From positions 1 through 64,000 of the forward strand of contig NZ_WBSN01000011.1 in NCBI RefSeq assembly GCF_009299475.1: a DNA stretch of 64,000 bases, read 5' to 3'. Of the stretch, positions 1-7,826 are shown in pieces (within the stretch, counting starts at the first letter, position 1; every line of letters starts with the position of its first letter). Under the pieces are notes generated by a model that was not told the origin of the DNA, made no database searches, and saw only the letters and a list, made by a program, of their open reading frames with translations. The position numbers and the translations under genes are program-made. The stretch is from Bifidobacterium avesanii. GTDB taxonomy: Bacteria; Actinomycetota; Actinomycetes; Actinomycetales; Bifidobacteriaceae.

Positions 1-335
1 AGGAAGACCGCAGGAAAGGCCGGGGCATGATGGCCGAACTCATCGAATCCCTCGCCGTCAAAGGCGCGACACCAGGATGCCCCGAACTCGCCACGCTCGG
101 CCGCACCCTCAAACGACGCATGAGCGATATCCTCGCGTTCTTCGACCACCCCCACGGGGCGAACGGGCCCACCGAGGCCGTCAACGGCCGACTCGAAACC
201 CTCAGAGGCATCGCCCTCGGATTCCGCAACCTCGACAACTACATCACCAGAAGCCTGCTCCACACCGGCGGATTCAAACACGCCATCCAAACCCACCTCT
301 AACCACCACCCCTACACACCAAAATGCGAAGAGCC
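1..335 (+). mobile_element. ISL3-family insertion sequence, right end only
   Basis: The window opens inside an insertion sequence. The C-terminal part of its transposase ends at 302, and positions 312-335 read, on the minus strand, GGCTCTTCGCATTTTGGTGT, which resembles the terminal inverted repeat of ISL3 elements. This family usually makes 8-bp AT-rich target duplications; GTTATATG at 336-343 would be the right copy. The left end lies outside the window, so the duplication cannot be verified here. Confidence 0.7.
3..302 (+). CDS. ISL3-family transposase, C-terminal fragment (cut by window edge)
   Basis: The frame is open to the left edge and ends at TAA 300-302, so only about the last 99 residues are visible. 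The segment with TEAVNGRLETLRGIALGFRN is the conserved C-terminal end of the ISL3 DDE transposase core, carrying the final acidic residue region and the ALGFRN block. In complete elements this enzyme cuts and rejoins the IS ends. The nearby end-type inverted repeat at 312-335 supports the assignment. Whether the whole gene is intact cannot be seen. The GC content and codon use do not differ obviously from neighbouring genes. Confidence 0.8.
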   Translation, partial: EDRRKGRGMMAELIESLAVKGATPGCPELATLGRTLKRRMSDILAFFDHPHGANGPTEAVNGRLETLRGIALGFRNLDNYITRSLLHTGGFKHAIQTHL

Positions 336-336
336 G

Positions 337-378
337 TTATATGAAAAAGCCCCGCCGAAGCGGGGCTTTTTCATATAA
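337..378. terminator. Bidirectional terminator between IS end and pstB
   Basis: Perfect 18-bp stem (337-354 pairing with 361-378) around the 6-nt loop CCGAAG, with an A-run on one side and a T-run on the other, so it can act in both directions. It lies 3 bp past the pstB stop and 1-2 bp from the IS end. Confidence 0.9.
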
Positions 379-381
379 GGA

Positions 382-1161
382 TCAGCCAAAGCGACCGGTG
401 ATGTAGCGCTCGGCCTCTTCGTTCTGCGGGTTGTTGAACATCGTGGTGGTGTCCGCGAAGTACTCGAGGTGGCCCGGCTGGCCCACGGCCTTCAGGTTGA
501 AGAAGCCCGTGAAGTCGGCGATACGGGCGGCCTGCTGCATGTTGTGGGTCACGATCACGATCGTGTACTCGCCCTTCAGCTCGTTGATCAGGTCCTCGAC
601 GGCGAGCGTCGAGATCGGGTCAAGGGCGGAGCAGGGCTCGTCCATGAGCAGCACCTGAGGGTGCACGGCCACGGCGCGGGCGATGCACAGACGCTGCTGC
701 TGGCCGCCGGACAGGCCAATGCCCGGGTTGTCCAGACGGTCCTTGACCTCCTGCCACAGGTTGGCGCCGCGAAGCGCCCACTCGACGAGGTCGTCGGCGT
801 CGGACTTGGAGATCTTGCGGTTGTTCAGGCGAACGCCGGCGAGCACGTTCTCACGGATGGACATCGTGGGGAACGGGTTCGGGCGCTGGAACACCATGCC
901 CACGTCGCGGCGCACGGCCACGGGATCCACGTCGTCGGCGTAGAGGTTCTTGCCTTCGAGCAGGACCTCGCCCTTGCAGTGGGCGCCGGGGATGATCTCG
1001 TGCATGCGGTCGAGGGTGCGCAGCACGGTGGACTTGCCACAGCCGGAGGGGCCGATGAAGGCGGTGACCTTGTTGGCCTCAATGTGCATGTTCACGTCTT
1101 CGACGGCCAGGAAGTTGCCGTAGTAGACGTTCAAATGGTTGACATCAATACGCTGTCCCAT
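382..1161 (-). CDS. pstB: Phosphate ABC transporter ATP-binding protein PstB
   Basis: This 259-aa cytoplasmic ATPase powers the PstSCAB high-affinity phosphate importer and, in many bacteria, takes part in phosphate signalling. It shows Walker [10 protein letters not shown] near residue 37, the ABC signature LSGGQQQR, Walker [13 protein letters not shown], and a switch histidine (VTHNMQQ). The length is normal for PstB. It is the last gene of pstS-pstC-pstA-pstB on the minus strand, 33 bp after pstA, and is followed at once by a strong hairpin terminator. The order and lengths match canonical pst operons, so the assignment is very safe. Confidence 0.97.
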   Translation of the reverse strand: MGQRIDVNHLNVYYGNFLAVEDVNMHIEANKVTAFIGPSGCGKSTVLRTLDRMHEIIPGAHCKGEVLLEGKNLYADDVDPVAVRRDVGMVFQRPNPFPTMSIRENVLAGVRLNNRKISKSDADDLVEWALRGANLWQEVKDRLDNPGIGLSGGQQQRLCIARAVAVHPQVLLMDEPCSALDPISTLAVEDLINELKGEYTIVIVTHNMQQAARIADFTGFFNLKAVGQPGHLEYFADTTTMFNNPQNEEAERYITGRFG

Positions 1162-1194
1162 TATGGTTCCTTTGGTTTTGTTCCTAGAGTCGAA

Positions 1195-2187
1195 TCACTG
1201 TTCGGTCTTGACCGCGAAGATCTTGGCGACCAGACGGCCCAGCAGGTTGAGCAGAAGCACGATGACGATCAGCACGAGGGCGGCGGCCCATGCGCGCTCG
1301 GTCGGGATCGTGGGGACGCAGGCGGCGCCGGCGCTCTTGGTGCAGACCACGGCCATGGTGCTGTACTCCTGGTACACGTACACAGGCAGCGTGGTCATCT
1401 GGCCGGAGAACAGGTTGAAGTTCGTGGAGCTGATGTAGCCGGCGGTCATAAGCAGCGGGGCGGTTTCGCCGATGACTCGCGCGATGGCGAGGATCGCGCC
1501 GGAGACGATGCCCGGCAGGGCCGTCCTCAGGACGATCTTGGTGATCGTGCGCTGCTTGGTGACGCCCAGTGCGTAGGAGGCCTCGCGCAGGTCGCCGGGG
1601 ACGATCTTGAGCATTTCCTCGCTGGTCTTCACCACGGTCGGCATCATGAGCAGGGACAGTGCGACCGAGCCTTCGAAGCCGTTGATCGTGCCGGGGCCGC
1701 CCAGGATGGTGAACATCGAGAAGGCGAACAGGCCGGCGACGATGGACGGGATGCCACTCATCACGTCGACGAGCAGGGAGATGGACTTCGCGAGCTTGCC
1801 GCCATGGGCGTACTCGACGAGGTAGACCGCGCACAGCAGGCCGATCGGGATGGAGATGACCATCGAGCCGAAGGTCACCTCAAGCGTGCCGATGATGGCG
1901 TGGAGCACGCCGCCGTAGCCGCCGGAGGGGGACGGCTTGCCGCCGGAGATGCCCTTCATGTTGTGGGACAGGAAGTCCAGGTTCAGACGCTGGAAGCCGT
2001 CCGCGATGGTGGTCCACAGCACGGAGATCAGCGGGATCAGGGCGATGATGAAGGCGATCACGATGAGCGCCTGCATGATCGCGTTCTTGCGCTTGCGCGC
2101 CGCGATGAACGAACGGGTCGGCTTGAACTTGTCGAAGTCGATGACGGGCGCGCCGTCCATCGAGCTCTTCTTTGCCGCTTCAGCCAT
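1195..2187 (-). CDS. pstA: Phosphate ABC transporter permease PstA
   Basis: This 330-aa membrane protein is one of two permeases forming the phosphate channel with PstC. The sequence shows a first membrane helix near residues 38-58 and the BPD_transp_1 region with the coupling EAA-type motif (EASYALGVTKQRTITKIVLRTALPG split around residue 195). The final helix lies near the C-terminus (AAALVLIVIVLLLNLLG). Its start codon overlaps the pstC stop by one base (TGATG), indicating translational coupling. Expression should follow the upstream pstS promoter. Nothing looks truncated. Confidence 0.95.
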   Translation of the reverse strand: MAEAAKKSSMDGAPVIDFDKFKPTRSFIAARKRKNAIMQALIVIAFIIALIPLISVLWTTIADGFQRLNLDFLSHNMKGISGGKPSPSGGYGGVLHAIIGTLEVTFGSMVISIPIGLLCAVYLVEYAHGGKLAKSISLLVDVMSGIPSIVAGLFAFSMFTILGGPGTINGFEGSVALSLLMMPTVVKTSEEMLKIVPGDLREASYALGVTKQRTITKIVLRTALPGIVSGAILAIARVIGETAPLLMTAGYISSTNFNLFSGQMTTLPVYVYQEYSTMAVVCTKSAGAACVPTIPTERAWAAALVLIVIVLLLNLLGRLVAKIFAVKTEQ

Positions 2188-3140
2188 CAGACACCTGCCT
2201 TATCGGTGATCTTGCGGGCGATGTAGTTGACCACGAAGGTCAGCACGAACAGCACCAGACCGGTGCCGATCAGCACCGACACGCCAAGGTCGTCCGCCTC
2301 AGGGTACTGGGCGGCGATGTTCGCGGCGATCGTCTGGCTCTGCGAAGCCTGCAGCAGTTTGAACGAGTAATTGAGGCCGGGGGAAAGAATCATGAGCACG
2401 GCCATCGTCTCGCCGAGTGCGCGGCCGAGGCCGAGCATGGAGGCCGACACGATGCCGGACTTGCCGAACGGAAGCACGGCGAGCTTGATCATTTCCCACT
2501 TGGTGGCGCCGAGCGCCAGCGCGGCCTCCTGCTGCAGGCGCGGGGTCTGCAGGAAGATGTCGCGCGACACGGAGGTGATGATCGGCAGGATCATCACGGC
2601 GAGCACCACGGCCACGGTTGCGACGGTGCGGGACGGGTTCGCGGCCGGACCGGCGAAGATCGGGATCCATCCGAGGTAGGTGGCCACCCAGTTCCAGAAC
2701 GGGTAGATGGCCGGCACGAGGATGATACCGCCCCACAGACCGTAGATAACGGAGGGGATGGCGGCGAGCAGGTCCACGACCGAGCTCAGTACGGTGGCCA
2801 GCTTCTTCGGCGCGTAGTGCGAGATGAACAATGCGATGCCGAGGGAGACGAAGAAGGCCAGAATCAGCGCGAGGGCTGCGACGAGCACGGTGCCGAACAG
2901 CAGCGGGCCGACGTACTGCCAGAAGTTGGTGGCCTTGCCGCCGGTCAGCGTGTTGATGGTCTCGGAGTTGGCGGACTGGTCACCGCCGATGAGCGGCCAC
3001 GCACGGTAGAGCAGGAAGAGCGTCACCGCGCCGAGGACCACGAAAATCATGATGCCGCACGCATAGACGACGCCACGGAAGACCTTGTCGGCGGTCTTGC
3101 CGGTCGCGGGCTCCACGGCAGCCTTGTCTTGTGAACTCAC
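2187..3140 (-). CDS. pstC: Phosphate ABC transporter permease PstC
   Basis: This 317-aa membrane permease pairs with PstA. A cytosolic N-terminus of about 25 residues is followed by a helix (ACGIMIFVVLGAVTLFLLY), and the transport domain ends with the EAA-like segment EAALALGATKWEMIKLAVLP. The start is GTG at 3138-3140, chosen because AAGGAG lies at proper spacing upstream (AAGGAGAACCCGTG). It lies 96 bp downstream of pstS; a GC-rich hairpin in that gap probably lowers its expression relative to the binding protein. The last base of its stop codon region overlaps the pstA start. Confidence 0.95.
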   Translation of the reverse strand: MSSQDKAAVEPATGKTADKVFRGVVYACGIMIFVVLGAVTLFLLYRAWPLIGGDQSANSETINTLTGGKATNFWQYVGPLLFGTVLVAALALILAFFVSLGIALFISHYAPKKLATVLSSVVDLLAAIPSVIYGLWGGIILVPAIYPFWNWVATYLGWIPIFAGPAANPSRTVATVAVVLAVMILPIITSVSRDIFLQTPRLQQEAALALGATKWEMIKLAVLPFGKSGIVSASMLGLGRALGETMAVLMILSPGLNYSFKLLQASQSQTIAANIAAQYPEADDLGVSVLIGTGLVLFVLTFVVNYIARKITDKAGV

Positions 3141-3163
3141 GGGTTCTCCTTATATCGCTGCTT

Positions 3164-3227
3164 ATCCGCGAAACCGCAGCCCGCTCGGGGAAGGTCCCTG
3201 ATCAAGCGGACTGCGGTGTCAGCGGAT
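3164..3227 (-). terminator. Attenuator hairpin between pstS and pstC
   Basis: Arms 3173-3185 and 3205-3217 pair over 13 bp with one mismatch, extended by ATCCGC/GCGGAT at the outside. There is only a weak T-run on the minus strand, so partial read-through is expected. Such structures usually keep the periplasmic-type binding protein more abundant than the permeases; that role is inferred. Confidence 0.6.
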
Positions 3228-3236
3228 GAGCAAAGC

Positions 3237-4373
3237 TCACTTGATGGCGTTGATGGACTCGGTCACCTTGGCGCGCAGGGTGTCCGAAATCGGGGAGGAA
3301 CCGGCGTCCTCGGCGGCGGCCTTCTGGCCCTCGTCGGAGGTGACGTAGGTCAGCCAGGACTTGACGAACTTGGCGGTGTCGTTCTTGTCGTTCTGGTAGG
3401 ACGGGCAGGCGATCATGTAGGAGACCAGGATGACCGGGTAGGCGCCGTCGGCGGAGGTGGTGCGGTTGATGTTCACAACCACGCGGTTCGCACCCTCGGC
3501 GGAGGAGTCAAGCTGGGAGTCGTCCAGCGTCTTGGCGGCGGAGCCCTCCTCGTTGTAGGCGACGTACTTCTCGCCGACCTTGACGGCCACGGTGCCGAGG
3601 GAACCAACGGCGGAGCCGTCGGCGTAACCGATGGTGCCGTCGGCCTGCTTGACGGTGTTCACCACACCATCGGTGCCCTTGGCGGCCTGGCCGACCTCGT
3701 TCGGCCAGTTCTCGCCGACCTCGTAGTTCCAGTTGTCCTTGCCGCCGGCCTTCTGCACGTAGTCGAGGAAGTTCTTGGTGGTGCCGGACTTATCGGAGCG
3801 GTGGACCACGGTGATGTCCTTGGCGGGCAGGTTGACGCCGGGGTTCTGCTCGGTGATGGCCGAGTCGTTCCACTTGGTGATCTTGCCGTCGAAGATCTTG
3901 GCGATGGTCGCGGCGTCGAGGTTGAGGTGCTTGTCCTGGCCGGAGATGCCGTCGAGGTTGAAGATCACGGCGATCGGGGACACGTAGACCGGCACGTCGA
4001 ACGCGGTGGTGCCGGCGGCGCAGGCCTTGTCGGAGGACTGCTTGACCTGATCGGCGGTCAGGGCGGCATCGGAGCCGGCCCAAGCGGCGGAGCCCTGCAG
4101 GAAGGCGGTCACGCCGGCGCCGGAACCGGACGGATCATAACCGATCTTGACGTTGGGGTTGGCGTCCTGGAAGGCGTTGGTCCAAGTCTGGACGGCGGTC
4201 TTCTGGGAGGACGCGCCCTTGCCCTGGAACTCGCCGGACAGCTCGGAGGAGGAAGAGTTGGAGCCGGAGGCGGTGTTGCCGCTCGTGGAAGTGTTGTCAC
4301 CGCAGGCGGCGAGAGAGGCCATCGCGGCAATGGAAGCCACGGCGGCAATGGAACGAATCACAATCTTGCGCAT
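3237..4373 (-). CDS. pstS: Phosphate-binding lipoprotein PstS
   Basis: This 378-aa lipoprotein captures phosphate outside the membrane for PstCAB. The N-terminus is a lipoprotein signal with lipobox SLAAC near residue 23, followed by a Ser/Gly/Asn-rich tether (residues 25-45). The PstS core then shows GKGASSQKTAVQTW and PSGSGAGVTAFLQG, typical phosphate-binding loops, and later HRSDKSGTTKNFLDY. The start ATG at 4371-4373 follows a good ribosome site (GAGGGAAACAAG). A PHO-box-like direct repeat lies about 100 bp upstream, so induction by phosphate starvation through the adjacent two-component system is likely. Confidence 0.96.
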   Translation of the reverse strand: MRKIVIRSIAAVASIAAMASLAACGDNTSTSGNTASGSNSSSSELSGEFQGKGASSQKTAVQTWTNAFQDANPNVKIGYDPSGSGAGVTAFLQGSAAWAGSDAALTADQVKQSSDKACAAGTTAFDVPVYVSPIAVIFNLDGISGQDKHLNLDAATIAKIFDGKITKWNDSAITEQNPGVNLPAKDITVVHRSDKSGTTKNFLDYVQKAGGKDNWNYEVGENWPNEVGQAAKGTDGVVNTVKQADGTIGYADGSAVGSLGTVAVKVGEKYVAYNEEGSAAKTLDDSQLDSSAEGANRVVVNINRTTSADGAYPVILVSYMIACPSYQNDKNDTAKFVKSWLTYVTSDEGQKAAAEDAGSSPISDTLRAKVTESINAIK

Positions 4374-4438
4374 TCTTGTTTCCCTCTATCTATTGTCGAC
4401 GGCCCGGGACCCGAGCCGCCTTTCTCATGACACATCCA

Positions 4439-4493
4439 AGCCTAAAGGCGCGGCGAGGGGGTGAAATCCAAAAATGGTGAACGGAAGATGAAC
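4439..4493 (-). promoter_or_regulatory. PHO-box-like direct repeat and -10 region of the pst operon
   Basis: On the minus strand the sequence GTTCATC then GTTCACC occurs with an exact 11-bp repeat distance (plus-strand positions 4487-4493 and 4476-4482). A third related heptamer, TTTCACC, lies at 4460-4466. This matches the actinobacterial PhoP/RegX3 PHO box, which is built from GTTCACC-type units every 11 bp. A plausible -10 (TAGGCT, 4439-4444) lies downstream. It is the natural target of the response regulator encoded at 4608-5312. Confidence 0.75.
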
Positions 4494-4607
4494 AGTTTTC
4501 GATCACTCTGCGCGTAGATGCGATCGCCGGCGTCCGCCGCTGTGAGCGTTCAACTACGTTGTTGCGTTCACGCGCCCGGACGCCGGCGAATTGGGCCGCG
4601 AAACGAC

Positions 4608-5312
4608 TTACTCGGCCTCCGGCTCGTCGATCTTGTAGCCGAGGCCGCGCACGGTCGTCAGGTACTTGGGGTGCGCCGGGTCCTCCTCGATCTTGGAGCG
4701 CACGCGCTTGACGTGCACGTCGAGGGTCTTGGTGTCGCCCACGTAGTCGGATCCCCAAATGCGGTCGATGAGCTGATGGCGGGTCATCACGCGTCCCTTG
4801 TTCTGCATGAGGTACTCGAGCAGCTCGAACTCCTTGAGCGGGAAGAACACGGTCTCGCCGCGCACCAGCACCTGATGCTGTCCCACGAGCATGGAGACGT
4901 CGCCGCACTTCAGGGGCATGTCTTCGTCGCCGCCGGGCGCCAGCGAGCCGCCCTGGTTGCGGCGCAGCACCGCGCGGATGCGGGCCAGCAGCTCGCGGAA
5001 CGAGTACGGCTTGGTCACATAGTCGTCCGCGCCGATCTCGAGGCCCACCACTTTGTCGATCTCCGCGCTCTTGGCGGTGAGCATGATGATCGGCACGCGG
5101 CTCTGCTCGCGGATGCGGCGGCACAGGGACGTGCCGTCGAGCCCCGGCAGCATGAGGTCGAGCAGCACCAGATCGATGCCGCCCTTGGTGAACAGCTCAA
5201 GCCCCTCCTCGCCGGTCGCCGCGGCCGACACTTCGAATCCCTCGCGGTGCAGCTGGTACACCAGCGGCTCCCTGTACGACTCCTCGTCCTCGACGATCAG
5301 AATGCGAGTCAT
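4608..5312 (-). CDS. regX3: RegX3/PhoP-type response regulator
   Basis: This 234-aa OmpR-family regulator probably activates phosphate-starvation genes. The receiver domain (residues 1-115) has the acidic pocket VEDEE, the phospho-acceptor Asp in LVLLDLMLPGLDG, the Thr of MLTAKS and the Lys of VTKPYSFRELLARI. The winged-helix output domain follows, with MTRHQLIDRIWG and VRGLGYKID near the end. The start at 5312 (MTRILIVEDE) was chosen over a longer upstream frame because the receiver fold begins there and GGAGAG precedes it. It lies between pstS and the sensor kinase, all on the minus strand. The pairing with pst and the PHO box supports the role; the direct target set is inferred. Confidence 0.9.
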   Translation of the reverse strand: MTRILIVEDEESYREPLVYQLHREGFEVSAAATGEEGLELFTKGGIDLVLLDLMLPGLDGTSLCRRIREQSRVPIIMLTAKSAEIDKVVGLEIGADDYVTKPYSFRELLARIRAVLRRNQGGSLAPGGDEDMPLKCGDVSMLVGQHQVLVRGETVFFPLKEFELLEYLMQNKGRVMTRHQLIDRIWGSDYVGDTKTLDVHVKRVRSKIEEDPAHPKYLTTVRGLGYKIDEPEAE

Positions 5313-5626
5313 GCTTCCGATGCTCTCCTTCTCCCGCGCTTCCGCCCGGTTCGGCCCCTCCCGGTTTCGTCCGGCAGACGCGGCGTTCATGAATCCGCCA
5401 CCCATCATACCCACCGGAGCCACCGCGGATTCACGTTCCGTTCGCCTTATTCGTGAGCTTGGTCAAACGTCCGTCAGGAGCTACATTGTCGCTATAAAAA
5501 CCACGTAGTTTTTTATGTTTTGGCGTGCGTTCCACGCCCACTGCACATCTCTTCGCCGACCTTTTGGAGATCCTTCGGCGACCCATTGAACGCCGCCGCC
5601 GATTTCCGACCTCATGCGGCGTGAAT
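5313..5626 (-). other. 314-bp spacer between sensor kinase and response regulator, with an inverted repeat
   Basis: No gene is seen. The only clear structure is an imperfect inverted repeat at 5496-5513 (AAAAACC ACGT AGTTTTT type, centre ACGT, one mismatch), too AT-rich to be a normal terminator. In mycobacteria senX3 and regX3 are also kinase-first and separated by a spacer of similar size. No convincing promoter for the regulator was found. Confidence 0.45.
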
Positions 5627-6952
5627 TCACGCGCCGGCGGGAGCTTGCTCCGTTTTGGTATCCGCGGCATTCTTGGCCTCGGGCAGCTCGATGGTGAAGG
5701 TGGACCCTTCCCCCTCGCGCGACCACACCGAGATGGTGCCGCCGCACTCCTGCACGCAGTGCTTCACGATCGCAAGCCCCAGACCGGTGCCGCCCGTGGC
5801 GCGGGAGCGGGCCGGATCCACGCGGTAGAAGCGCTCGAAGATGCGGTCGAGCGAATCCGCGGGGATGCCGATGCCCTGATCGACCACGCGGATGGTGACC
5901 TTGCCGCCCGCCACGGCCACGCCCACGCCGATCGTGGTGTGCTCGGGCGAATAGCGCACGGCGTTCTCCACGAGGTTCTTCACGGCGGTGGTGAGCGCCT
6001 CCTCGTCGAGGAACACGGTCGCGTCGCCATGCTCGTCGCGCTGCGCGGCCTCCGCAGCGGTGGGCGCCACGGGGGTTCCGTCGAACGAGATGTTCACGCG
6101 GATGTGCTTGTTGGACGCCTGCACGGCGTTCTCCTGCACGGCCTCGCGCACCACCTTGAGCACGGACACATTCGCCGCGGACAGGTTGAGCGCCTGACTG
6201 TTCTGAGCCTTCTGCAGGTCGATGAGGCGCTTGACCATCTCCGTCAGGCGCGCGGACTCCTTGGTGATGCGCCCGGAGAAGTAGCGGACCATGTCCGGAT
6301 CGTCGGCGGCGTCCGTGATGGTCTCCGCGAGCAGACTGATCGCCCCGGCCGGGGTCTTGAGCTCGTGCGACACGTTGGTGACGAAGTCGCGGCGCATGGC
6401 CTCGAAGCGGCGCTGCTCGCTGATGTCCTCGATGAGCACGGCGTACAGCTGCTCGGTGATGCGGCCCGCGCGGATGCGCAGGTGCAGCGTGTCGCTCGGC
6501 GCCTTGTCCCCCGCCTTGATGCCCTTGCCGCTCATCTCCGGGCGCGGGCGCACGCCGGCCGGATAGTTGATCGGCATGTCCACCTCGCGCTGGAGGATCT
6601 CGCCGTCCTCGGCGGCCTGCGTGATGATGTCCTCCACCTCGCGCGACGACAGCCATCCGCCCTGCACCACGCCGAGCTGGCGCGCGCCGGGACTGTAATA
6701 ACGGACCATACCGTGCACGTCCGCGATCACCACGGCGCTCGGCATCACCTCGATCAGCCCACGCTCCGCCTCGCGCACCGGCACGTCCTCGCCGAACAGC
6801 GACGACTCCTCCCCCATGCGGCGCAGTTCCTCGCGGCTGCGTTCCTCCTCGACCATGCATCCCGTGTGGTAGCCCCACACCCACACGCCGACCGCCGCCA
6901 GCAGCACGCCGACGATCACCGCCGCCATCTGCACCGTATCCAGATCACCCAT
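5627..6952 (-). CDS. senX3: SenX3/PhoR-type sensor histidine kinase
   Basis: This 441-aa kinase probably phosphorylates the neighbouring regulator. It has one N-terminal membrane helix (residues about 7-29) with almost no external part. A PAS-like segment (MPSAVVIADVHGMVRYYSP) follows, then the dimerisation/phospho-acceptor box with His in NVSHELKTP. The ATPase domain shows N-box NLVENAVRYSPE, G1 DQGIGIP and G2 GGTGLGLAIVKH. The start ATG at 6950-6952 was preferred over one ten codons upstream because GAGG precedes it at good distance and the first codons then encode the membrane helix. One membrane span and no sensor loop resemble kinases that read PstSCAB status, an inference from the family. 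Confidence 0.9.
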   Translation of the reverse strand: MGDLDTVQMAAVIVGVLLAAVGVWVWGYHTGCMVEEERSREELRRMGEESSLFGEDVPVREAERGLIEVMPSAVVIADVHGMVRYYSPGARQLGVVQGGWLSSREVEDIITQAAEDGEILQREVDMPINYPAGVRPRPEMSGKGIKAGDKAPSDTLHLRIRAGRITEQLYAVLIEDISEQRRFEAMRRDFVTNVSHELKTPAGAISLLAETITDAADDPDMVRYFSGRITKESARLTEMVKRLIDLQKAQNSQALNLSAANVSVLKVVREAVQENAVQASNKHIRVNISFDGTPVAPTAAEAAQRDEHGDATVFLDEEALTTAVKNLVENAVRYSPEHTTIGVGVAVAGGKVTIRVVDQGIGIPADSLDRIFERFYRVDPARSRATGGTGLGLAIVKHCVQECGGTISVWSREGEGSTFTIELPEAKNAADTKTEQAPAGA

Positions 6953-7022
6953 GCCGACCTCGCTTCGTGTCGCTTTGCGCATCCGCTTCGCATCCTACGA
7001 CGACGGGCCGTCGCAAACGACC

Positions 7023-7038
7023 TACAATCGTGCGCGTG
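7023..7038 (+). promoter_or_regulatory. -10 box placed for a leaderless transcript
   Basis: TACAAT at 7023-7028 ends 7 nt before the GTG at 7036-7038. That is the distance from a -10 box to a transcription start, and no Shine-Dalgarno sequence lies in front of the gene. The mRNA probably begins at the start codon. Confidence 0.55.
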
Positions 7039-7575
7039 AAGATCCTATTCGTATGCACCGGCAACATCTGCCGATCCCCGATGGGCGAGCTGCTGTTCCC
7101 GCGGTTCATCGCCGACCCCGCCATTACCGTGCGCTCGGCGGGCACGCACGGCCTGATCGACCATCCCATAGCCAAGCACTCCGGCGAGCTCATGCGGCAC
7201 GACGGCATCGACCCGAGCGCCTTCCGCTCCCGCCGGCTCACGCCCGCCATCGCGCAGGACGCCGACCTTATTCTCTGCTTTGAAAAGGCCCAGCGCGCCG
7301 ACATCGTGACCATGGCGCCGGCCAAGCACCGCCGCACGTTCGTGCTGCCCGACTTCGCCAACGCCTGCTCCTACTGCGCCAAGGCCGGCTACGTGCGGGG
7401 CGGATCTCCCGCCGCACGGTTGGAGTCGGTGATCGCCAACGCCGATCTGGCGCGTCCCCTCCTGCCGCCCGTCCACGATGTGGCCGATCCGCAGGGCAAG
7501 GACACGCCGGCGTTCATCACGGCGCACAACGAGATCGTGACCGCGCTGAACGCCATCGCCTTGGCGGTCCGATAG
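7036..7575 (+). CDS. Low-molecular-weight protein tyrosine phosphatase family protein
   Basis: This 179-aa cytoplasmic phosphatase has the P-loop CTGNICRS directly after the start (C7, R13), the CX5R signature of the family. The general-acid loop is probably VADPQGKD near residue 145. The insert before it, with CSYCAKAG, makes it slightly longer than classical 150-residue members, as in actinobacterial homologues. Start GTG 7036 gives MKILFVCTGN, the usual beginning; an in-frame GTG at 7030 is possible. It is divergent from the sensor kinase and stands alone. Substrates may be tyrosine-phosphorylated envelope or polysaccharide proteins; this cannot be told from sequence. Confidence 0.85.
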   Translation: MKILFVCTGNICRSPMGELLFPRFIADPAITVRSAGTHGLIDHPIAKHSGELMRHDGIDPSAFRSRRLTPAIAQDADLILCFEKAQRADIVTMAPAKHRRTFVLPDFANACSYCAKAGYVRGGSPAARLESVIANADLARPLLPPVHDVADPQGKDTPAFITAHNEIVTALNAIALAVR

Positions 7576-7658
7576 GACGACACGCCCGGAATGACGCCAA
7601 AAGGGGGGATTTTTAAGAGGGCATATGCCGATGCCCCCTTGATGAATTTTGTCTCCCA

Positions 7659-7723
7659 AGTCACAAATCGTTCATTTAGCCGTCATTTAGAGGATTCTCA
7701 GTTGTCGGCAGACGTGGTATGGT
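7659..7723 (+). promoter_or_regulatory. Three tandem 11-bp repeats and -10 box before the LAQTG protein
   Basis: AGTCACAAATC (7659-7669), GTTCATTTAGC (7670-7680) and CGTCATTTAGA (7681-7691) follow each other with an 11-bp period, like binding sites of OmpR-family regulators and close to the PHO-box unit at pstS (GTTCATC). TATGGT at 7718-7723 is a plausible -10 box 26 bp downstream, where the repeats would cover the -35 region. Confidence 0.55.
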
Positions 7724-7826
7724 AGAGCACGCGTAAGGGGGAACACCTCATTCGAGATGCCTTTCGCATAACTGCACAAAGCAATGAGGGTTGTTGCATG
7801 CCCCCCAACGCATTAAGGAGTTACCC

